From: CAZSMK01 sp964608095
GTDB lineage: Bacteria > Sumerlaeota > Sumerlaeia > MWCT01 > JAGHBZ01
Length of the DNA stretch: 5,334 bases
NCBI GenBank assembly: GCA_964608095.1
Contig: CAZSMK010000137.1
Coordinates: 1-5,334 of the forward strand
Direction: 5' to 3'
Shown here piece after piece: positions 1 through 5,000 of the stretch. The notes under the pieces are model-generated. The model searched no databases, was not told where the DNA came from, and worked only from the letters and a program-made list of their open reading frames with translations. Made by a program: the position numbers and the translations under genes. Positions within the stretch are counted from its first letter, which is position 1. The number at the start of each line of letters is the position of its first letter.

Positions 1-2
1 AA

Positions 3-62
3 AATGATATGAGAAAATTTTTTATTCGTGTGATTCGGCGAGCTTGGTATCAAGCTCGTTGA
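3..62 (+). CDS. possible C-terminal tail of a truncated + strand gene
   Basis: This reading frame is open from the left edge and ends at TGA (60-62). The visible residues are NDMRKFFIRVIRRAWYQAR, a basic, aromatic-rich tail. The other two + frames close within the first 12 bases. No ATG or GTG start exists on the minus strand in this stretch. If real, it is the last 19 codons of a gene entering from the left and convergent with the glycosyltransferase. Nineteen open codons can easily arise by chance, no function can be assigned, and the frame overlaps a strong hairpin, so this is only a possibility. Confidence 0.2.
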   Translation, partial: NDMRKFFIRVIRRAWYQAR

Positions 63-64
63 AT
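33..64 (+). other. strong stem-loop of unknown role
   Basis: Positions 39-46 (CGAGCTTG) and 51-58 (CAAGCTCG) form a perfect 8-bp stem around a GTAT loop. The stem continues outward through two G-T pairs (37/60 and 38/59) and four Watson-Crick pairs (33-36 with 61-64), giving 14 pairs in total. No T-run follows immediately on either strand, so it does not look like an intrinsic terminator. The two G-T pairs are tolerated only in RNA copied in the + sense; in the minus sense they become A-C mismatches. That hints at a structure in a + strand transcript, perhaps at the 3' end of a gene to the left. Confidence 0.5.
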
Positions 65-351
65 TCGCGGGTAAAGAAAAAAGGTATTTTAAGTTTTAAA
101 GAAATTAGTGTAGATAAGTGAAAATCCGTGGTGCCAGGAGAAATTTATTTAGTATCTATCTCAACACAGAATTCGCAGAGAACCACGTGAAGAGGACGTG
201 GAGTTAACCACGTGCAGAGATTAAAAATACTCTGCGTTCTCGGTGTCTCTTTGCGCCCTCCGCGTTAAGATGAGGTCTTTTACCCGAGAGGAGATTCGTC
301 GATAAAAGAAGATATTGATTTCCGGGGTCGAACCTTAAAGTTTGCACTTCT
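63..351. other. intergenic stretch downstream of the glycosyltransferase, no convincing gene
   Basis: No reading frame here has a believable start, ribosome site or protein-like composition. The stretch holds the outer edge of the hairpin at 33-64, an AT-rich part (about 75-160) and a CGCAGAG-type inverted-repeat element (163-264). Positions 265-351 show nothing recognisable. I found no hairpin with a T-run that would serve as an intrinsic terminator for the glycosyltransferase, whose stop codon is at 354-352, so the minus-strand transcript may run on to the left. Confidence 0.7.
163..264. repeat. degenerate CGCAGAG-type intergenic inverted-repeat element
   Basis: Read on the minus strand, 264 down to 230 is a run of degenerate 9-10 base units: CGCGGAGGG, CGCAAAGAGA, CACCGAGAA, CGCAGAG. 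After a 10-base AT-rich centre (220-229), related units lie in the opposite orientation at 163-219 and include CGCAGAG (174-180). GCAGAG (214-219) pairs with CTCTGC (230-235) around that centre. The left arm also contains AACCACGTG twice (181-189 and 206-214) and the inverted partner ACGTGG (196-201), so alternative hairpins can form. From memory, repeats of this appearance are scattered between genes in many environmental bacterial genomes. A single copy is visible here, so the 'dispersed' label rests on that recollection. Confidence 0.55.
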
Positions 352-1503
352 TTACTTCTGCGAGGTGAGCGTTTTCTCATTGTAAAGGGAGGTGTAAAGG
401 TCGTGGTATTTTTGAGCCGCAACCTTGATGTCAAATCGGCGAGAGACGTATTCCCTACCGCGTTCGCCCATTTTTCGCGCCTCGTCGTAATGGTCAAGCA
501 GCCAGGTGACTTTATCAGCGATGGCAGCCGGGTGGCGCGGGGCTACAAGAAACCCGTTTTCCCCATCCTGAACTATCTCGGGGAGCCCACCCACATCTGT
601 GGCAACCACGGGAACCCCACATGCGAAGGCTTCCACCACTACCAGCCCGAACGATTCGGTAAGGCTTGGTTGCACAAGGACGTCAAGAGCGGATATGAGC
701 CGCGGCGTAATGGTGGACATTCTCCCCAGAAATCGCACCTTTTCCTGAAGTCCCATTTTGTTGACCTCTTTTATCAAGTGTTGATGCAGCGGTCCCTCGC
801 CAACAATGATTATGAGTGAATCGGGATGTTTGCCCAATATTTGCGGAATAGATTTTATAAGATATTGGTGTCCCTTGAGTGTTACCAGATGTCCCACGCC
901 ACCGATAAGGTGTTTGATATCCCGATCGGTAAGGTACTTTACGAACTCTCGTTTCTCATCGGGAGTAACCGGCACAAACCGTTCAAGGTTAACGCCGTTA
1001 TAAATCCGTTCGATCTTTTCTGGGGGGACACCCGCCTCGAGCAGGCTTCTCTTGACGTAATCGGAGACGGCGACAATGCGATCGGTATATCGAGTCGTTT
1101 GGAGATAGATTTTTTTAACCAGTGCCTCGATGATCTTGCCCTTGACACACCAGGTGTGAATCCCATGCTCGGTAGTCATAATAATGGGAACGCCGGCTTT
1201 ACGCGCAGCCTTTCGTCCTATAATATCCGCACGAATGAGATTGGTATTTATGATGTCAAACTTGCCATCTCGCAGATAGGTCACCAACTCCTTAAACTTC
1301 CCAATCTGATACAGGTACTTCATGCCGATAATCTTTGTCGGAACGACCAGGTCGTCGAATTTTTCTTTAAGTGGACCGGAACGTCTCAACGCAGCGGTAT
1401 AACATTCGACGTCCTCAAACTGCTTGAGCCCCTCAATAATACCGTAGGTTATTCTACCGGGCCCATCGTCGGTATATGAATTTAAGAGAAACAGGATCTT
1501 CAC
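352..1503 (-). CDS. GT4-type (GT-B fold) glycosyltransferase, complete
   Basis: This 383-residue protein has the size and motif order of retaining family GT4 glycosyltransferases, which transfer a sugar from a nucleotide donor to a growing surface glycan or glycolipid. The N-terminal acceptor domain opens with the strand MKILFLLNSYTDDGPGR (residues 1-17) and contains TTEHGIHTW (110-118). The domain boundary is near IYNGVNLERF (167-176). The C-terminal donor domain has GVGHLVTLKGHQYL (202-215), LIIIVGEGPL (230-239), VRFLGRM (256-262) and the EX7E motif with Glu283 and Glu291, followed by GVPVVATDVGGLPEIV (296-311). There is no signal peptide or clear membrane segment, so it is probably cytoplasmic or peripheral at the membrane. 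The start is GTG (1503-1501), with GGAG seven bases upstream and an in-frame TAA at 1518-1516 that rules out a longer form. Donor and acceptor cannot be told from sequence. No partner glycan genes are visible in the window. Confidence 0.95.
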   Translation of the reverse strand: MKILFLLNSYTDDGPGRITYGIIEGLKQFEDVECYTAALRRSGPLKEKFDDLVVPTKIIGMKYLYQIGKFKELVTYLRDGKFDIINTNLIRADIIGRKAARKAGVPIIMTTEHGIHTWCVKGKIIEALVKKIYLQTTRYTDRIVAVSDYVKRSLLEAGVPPEKIERIYNGVNLERFVPVTPDEKREFVKYLTDRDIKHLIGGVGHLVTLKGHQYLIKSIPQILGKHPDSLIIIVGEGPLHQHLIKEVNKMGLQEKVRFLGRMSTITPRLISALDVLVQPSLTESFGLVVVEAFACGVPVVATDVGGLPEIVQDGENGFLVAPRHPAAIADKVTWLLDHYDEARKMGERGREYVSRRFDIKVAAQKYHDLYTSLYNEKTLTSQK

Positions 1504-1510
1504 ACGAAAT

Positions 1511-1514
1511 CTCC
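1511..1514 (-). promoter_or_regulatory. ribosome binding site fixing the GTG start of the glycosyltransferase
   Basis: On the minus strand GGAG lies seven bases before the GTG codon at 1503-1501. An in-frame stop (1518-1516) sits just upstream, and the next downstream residues MKILFLL form the expected first beta strand of the fold. Together these fix a non-ATG start with good certainty. Confidence 0.8.
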
Positions 1515-1568
1515 ATTATTGTAGGAAATGAAAGAATCGTACTCCATGTCATCAACCGTAACAACCTT

Positions 1569-1577
1569 TTTATAACA
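1569..1577 (-). promoter_or_regulatory. possible extended -10 promoter for the glycosyltransferase
   Basis: The minus strand reads TGTTATAAA, which fits the extended -10 pattern TGnTATAAT at all but the last base. No good -35 box lies 16-18 bases upstream; the hexamer at the right distance is CAAGCA. Transcription would start near 1562, giving a leader of about 60 bases. AT-rich DNA produces such matches often, so this is a weak call. Confidence 0.3.
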
Positions 1578-1744
1578 TAAATAAGATGTTTTGCTTGAGC
1601 GACACAAGGATTCTCGTTCTTTTCGTTTCCTTAACGAGCCAGCGTTTTTATTTTTTGTCCTGCTTTCCATTTTAATCGGTCGGTCGTTTTTATGTCTTTA
1701 ATGAAATAAACGGTGTGTAGCGAAGTGTGTTTGACATCAGGTCT

Positions 1745-1771
1745 AAAAAAATCCCCGGAGGTTATCCGGGG
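1745..1771 (-). terminator. intrinsic (Rho-independent) terminator on the minus strand
   Basis: On the minus strand CCCCGG (1771-1766) and CCGGGG (1758-1753) form a perfect all-GC 6-bp stem around the loop ATAACCT. A is next (1752), then seven consecutive T (1751-1745). This is the classical terminator form. On the + strand the hairpin has no T-run, so it works in one direction only. The odd point is its position: it faces the glycosyltransferase from about 240 bases upstream, with no minus-strand gene before it in the window. It must end a short RNA, act as a leader attenuator, or stop antisense transcription coming out of the beta-helix gene. Confidence 0.8.
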
Positions 1772-1846
1772 CACGTCACGGCAAAGCAAGTCACACAAAA
1801 CAAATCTTTTATATCTATACAGAGTACATCTGATTATAAGATAACC
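1745..1846 (-). ncRNA. candidate small RNA or leader RNA ending at the intrinsic terminator
   Basis: A promoter-like pair (1879-1851) and a strong terminator (1771-1745) on the minus strand delimit a potential RNA of about 100 bases with no convincing coding frame. Its predicted 5' end contains AGGTTATC (1847-1840), the exact complement of GATAACCT (1766-1759) in the terminator loop and upper stem. The RNA could fold into a pseudoknot or form an antiterminator. It does not match any riboswitch or small-RNA family that I recognise. It could be a free RNA or a prematurely ended leader of the glycosyltransferase mRNA. The 5' boundary is inferred from the promoter guess, so the limits are approximate. 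Confidence 0.3.
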
Positions 1847-1850
1847 TTTT

Positions 1851-1879
1851 AGTATTATTTTTGCATACATTTAAGTCAA
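1851..1879 (-). promoter_or_regulatory. possible sigma70-like promoter for a short minus-strand RNA
   Basis: On the minus strand TTGACT (1879-1874; 5 of 6 to the -35 consensus) is followed after exactly 17 bases by AATACT (1856-1851; 4 of 6 to the -10 consensus). Predicted initiation is near 1844. A perfect TATAAT also occurs at 1838-1833 but lacks a matching -35. Either site would drive RNA into the terminator at 1771-1745. The region is AT-rich, so chance matches are likely. Confidence 0.35.
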
Positions 1880-1932
1880 TCTTTTTTTTATATATCTGCG
1901 TAGTTTCTTTGTTCGTCTTTTGTTTTTAGCAG

Positions 1933-1961
1933 TTGCTATGGTGTGCTGAATAACCTATAAC
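1933..1961 (+). promoter_or_regulatory. possible sigma70-like promoter of the beta-helix gene
   Basis: TTGCTA (1933-1938; 4 of 6 to the -35 consensus) is followed after 17 bases by TATAAC (1956-1961; 5 of 6 to the -10 consensus). Transcription would begin near 1968 and leave a leader of about 125 bases before the start at 2095. This is the best-spaced + strand promoter match I found in the spacer, but it is predicted by eye only. Confidence 0.4.
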
Positions 1962-2076
1962 TATTACATTCGCCAAGTGTCCCTTTGTCTCAATATTAAA
2001 AAAAGGGGGTATGGTTAAAGTCCAACTGTTAGACGCACATTTTCAGTCTTCATAGTATCAGGGCGTTGAATTTTAC

Positions 2077-2088
2077 AGGAGAAGAGGG
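2077..2088 (+). promoter_or_regulatory. ribosome binding site of the beta-helix gene
   Basis: A purine-rich stretch with AGGAG (2077-2081) and GAGGG (2084-2088) precedes ATG at 2095; the second core is six bases from the start codon. A second in-frame ATG at 2101 is 12 bases from that core and would shorten the signal peptide by two residues. An in-frame TAG at 2053-2055, with no start codon between it and 2095, rules out a longer N-terminus. Confidence 0.65.
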
Positions 2089-2094
2089 TCTCCA

Positions 2095-5000
2095 ATGACA
2101 ATGTATAAATTTTTCTTCATCCTGCTCATACTTATTTATGCGCATACCGGGATGGCGGGACGCATCATCCAGGTAGGTCATGGCGAGGAATACGCCTATC
2201 AGACTATATGTGCCGCCCTTGATGATGCGACAAGCGGCGACCTCGTGCTTGTCGCGGATTTCATCTACTCGGAAGAAACAGGAGAACGATTTCCCCTCCA
2301 CCTTGCGGACGGCATAACCTTGAAGAATCCCGATCCCGGAATCAGCCCTATAATTCAAGGAAACGAAAAGAACACCGTCATCGAGGCACGCTGTACAAAT
2401 GGATCGATTGAAGGACTTACACTAAAAAGCGGGTTGGGTTCCATCACGCGCCAGCAAGAACTCACTGGCGGCGCCATCTTTCTAAAAGGGTCTCTGATTC
2501 TTAAAGACTGTCACATCGTCGAGAACAAGGCAGGCATTGGCGGCGGTTTGTATGTCGATGAAGACTCTCAAGCGATTCTACATAACTGTGTTATAGAAAA
2601 GAACAAAGGTAAAAACGGCGGTGGTGGTATCTTCGTCGGTGAAAGAAGTGTCATATTTGTAGAGGATTGCCTCCTGATTCGCAATAAGGCAACGAATGAA
2701 GGGGGCGGCGTTTTTGCCAAACCTCTTTCTGTGACCACCTTTACGAATTCTTCTTTTCTCAATAATAGAGCACTAAACGGCACAGCTGGTATTGCCATCC
2801 TCGGTAAAGGCTTTTTTCAAAAGTGTACCATAAAAGATAATGTCTCGTTGCGCTACGACGGCGGTGTTTTATGCGCTGGTGACGTCGCATTTATTAAAAC
2901 GCATATTCTACACAATGTGGGTGAGAGGACGGGCGGCGTTTTTTCACAAGGAAACGGAACGCTTTCCTTTTCTGGATGTATCATCACCGACAATATCGGG
3001 TATTCAACCGTAGGGGGTGTCTATTCGCCTGACGGAAAGGTGGAATTCAACCATTGCACAATCTCAGGAAACAGCGGCGGTACAGTTGACGGTGTCGCCT
3101 GTGGTGACAAAACGGCATTGTTTCGTAACTGCATTATTCATGACAACGATATCGACTGTCGTTCATCAGACATATCGTACACGTGTATCCCTAATGGGTA
3201 TCCGGGAGAAGGAAATCTGGTGCACGATCCGTGTTTCAAGGGATGGGGCGATATCACCTTCATTTACGTCGACCAGACACATACGGGATATGCTGATGGT
3301 TCGGAGCAACATCCGTTCCCCACCATCGCCGACGCCCTGAAGATGTACAGTTATGCCCTGGCATTGGATTCACCTTGCCGGGGAAAAGGAGAAAACGGAA
3401 TCTATATAGGAACCGATACCGGCTCTTGCACGTCAGGAGGCAACAGGACAGTGACACTACGCGTAGCCCCGGGGGTATATTCACTCGAGGGTTGTGGCTT
3501 TTCACACAGGGTGAATCTCGACGGCGCCGGTATTGACCAGACAACCCTCGTGGGTACCTTTTGCGGTCTGGCGGATAAATGTTCTTTGCGCAATATCACC
3601 CTCTTACGCTCCGACGAAAATCATCCGATACGGCTTCCCATAGGCAAGAACAGGTCGCCATACATACAAGGGTGCAAGATACAAAACGGGGGCGAAAGCA
3701 TCACGAATTTTGTCGGTATTCAATGCGCGGAAAAGAGCGCACCCATTATCGAAAACTGTGTTCTCCTAAATAACCATTATGGAGTTGCCTGTGCAAAAGA
3801 CTCCAAACCCCTTCTTCTGGATTCGGTGATTTCAGACAACTGGATTTACGGACTCCTGGCTTATTCGGGTTCACGACCCGAATTGACAAACTGTAAAATT
3901 CATAACAATGGTAGAAGCGGCGTACATTCCGAGAAAGACTCCCTGCTTGAGGTTCGGAACTGCACGTTCCTGAACAACCGAGGATACAGCGGTGCAGGCA
4001 TATATGGCGATGTACAGACCTCAATAGTGGTTACCAATTCTGTGTTTTCTGAAAACATTGCCGGTGGTGAGTTGCGCGGGCTTTTGAAATCTCAAACCGA
4101 TAGCCTTACTGATGCGGAGAATGTGAGGGGTGGCGGAGTGTGTTGTTATGATGGGAGATTTACAAATTGTGTGTTTTATAAAAATCGCGCTGGTTCGGGG
4201 GGTGGTTTGTTCGGCGTTCATGAAGCATACGTAACCAACTCTATCTTTCTCGAAAATTCACCAGACCAGATCGCTGGCAATGTCTCGCTTTCGTATAGCT
4301 GCGTCGATGGTGGTACAAAAGGAAGGGGGAACATAGACAGCGAGCCACGGTTTCTACATCCAGATACCGGCGATTTTCACCTTGTACGGAGTTCTCCATG
4401 TGTTGATGCCGGGAATCCGGAGCCTCGCTACAATGACGGCAGAACACCTCCAGGCCTGGGTGATTCCCGCAACGATATGGGAGTGTATGGAGGCAAAGGA
4501 AACCTACTCTGGGGTGAACACATGGCGGCGCCTGTCTCGTTTGGGTTCGAACAAGGTCTCGAGGGTTGGAGATTTGCAGAAGACAGCGGTCAGTACAACA
4601 AGGGAGAGAGCCGTTGGGGTACGGGTCAAATAGGACTGACAGCGAGAGGCTCGGAGCGCTGCTTTTCATACATTCATAGCCCTGAAATCACCATTGATTC
4701 GACCAAAGTGTTTCGAGCACGGTTTAAGGTAAAATCAAGCGTAGTCGAGCCAGATACCGCACAGGATTTCCGGTTGCGGGCAAATAACCCGGGTAACTGG
4801 CGGTTCTGGGCAACTGACATTATAAGCAGGGAAGGGGTAGCGCCTGCGTTGTCTCCGCTTTCTTACGACCTGTTTATGTTCCCTGAGAAAAACCCTAACG
4901 GAATCAACAACCGCACGATTCTTCCTGATAATATTTCCTCACCCGAAGGGATGATCTTCAGCATGGACATTGTCAGCTTTGATCCCGCAAACGACCTGCA

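Larger units (their letters stand above)
1504..2094. other. divergent intergenic region of 591 bases
   Basis: The spacer between the two divergent gene starts is AT-rich and has no credible protein-coding frame. The one longer minus-strand frame (1870-1631) runs straight through an intrinsic terminator. It contains a minus-strand terminator (1745-1771), a possible minus-strand promoter upstream of it (1851-1879), a candidate promoter for each flanking gene, a weak CTCGTT/AACGAG inverted repeat (1613-1618 and 1633-1638) and a weak CCCTTT/AAAGGG inverted repeat (1981-1986 and 2002-2007) in the presumed leader of the beta-helix gene. Confidence 0.8.

Noticed and set aside
37..70. Resemblance to a plasmid polylinker (GGTATCAAGCTC followed by GAATTC), suggesting vector contamination
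   Set aside because: The sequence does not match a polylinker that I know beyond short restriction-site-like words, and the surrounding DNA is ordinary AT-rich intergenic sequence. A vector screen would settle it.
320..345. tRNA T-arm-like words (GGGGTCGAACC, or GGTTCGACCCC on the minus strand)
   Set aside because: The bases flanking the T-loop-like core do not pair into a 5-bp stem, and no D arm, anticodon arm or acceptor stem is nearby.
204..497. A 97-codon minus-strand open frame overlapping the end of the glycosyltransferase
   Set aside because: Its tail (NAEGAKRHRERR) is the translation of the CGCAGAG-type repeat and the rest is out of frame within the glycosyltransferase.
826..1479. 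A 217-codon + strand open frame, with a 138-codon one at 403-819
   Set aside because: Both lie antisense to the glycosyltransferase, whose motifs (EX7E, GVPVVATDVGG) and ribosome site are clear. The antisense products show no recognisable domain or start signal.
1731..1736. A perfect TTGACA -35 box on the + strand
   Set aside because: The region 16-18 bases downstream is the GC-rich terminator stem and has no -10 match.
1631..1870. A 79-codon minus-strand open frame in the spacer
   Set aside because: It runs straight through the intrinsic terminator at 1771-1745, has no good ribosome site and its product looks like random translation.
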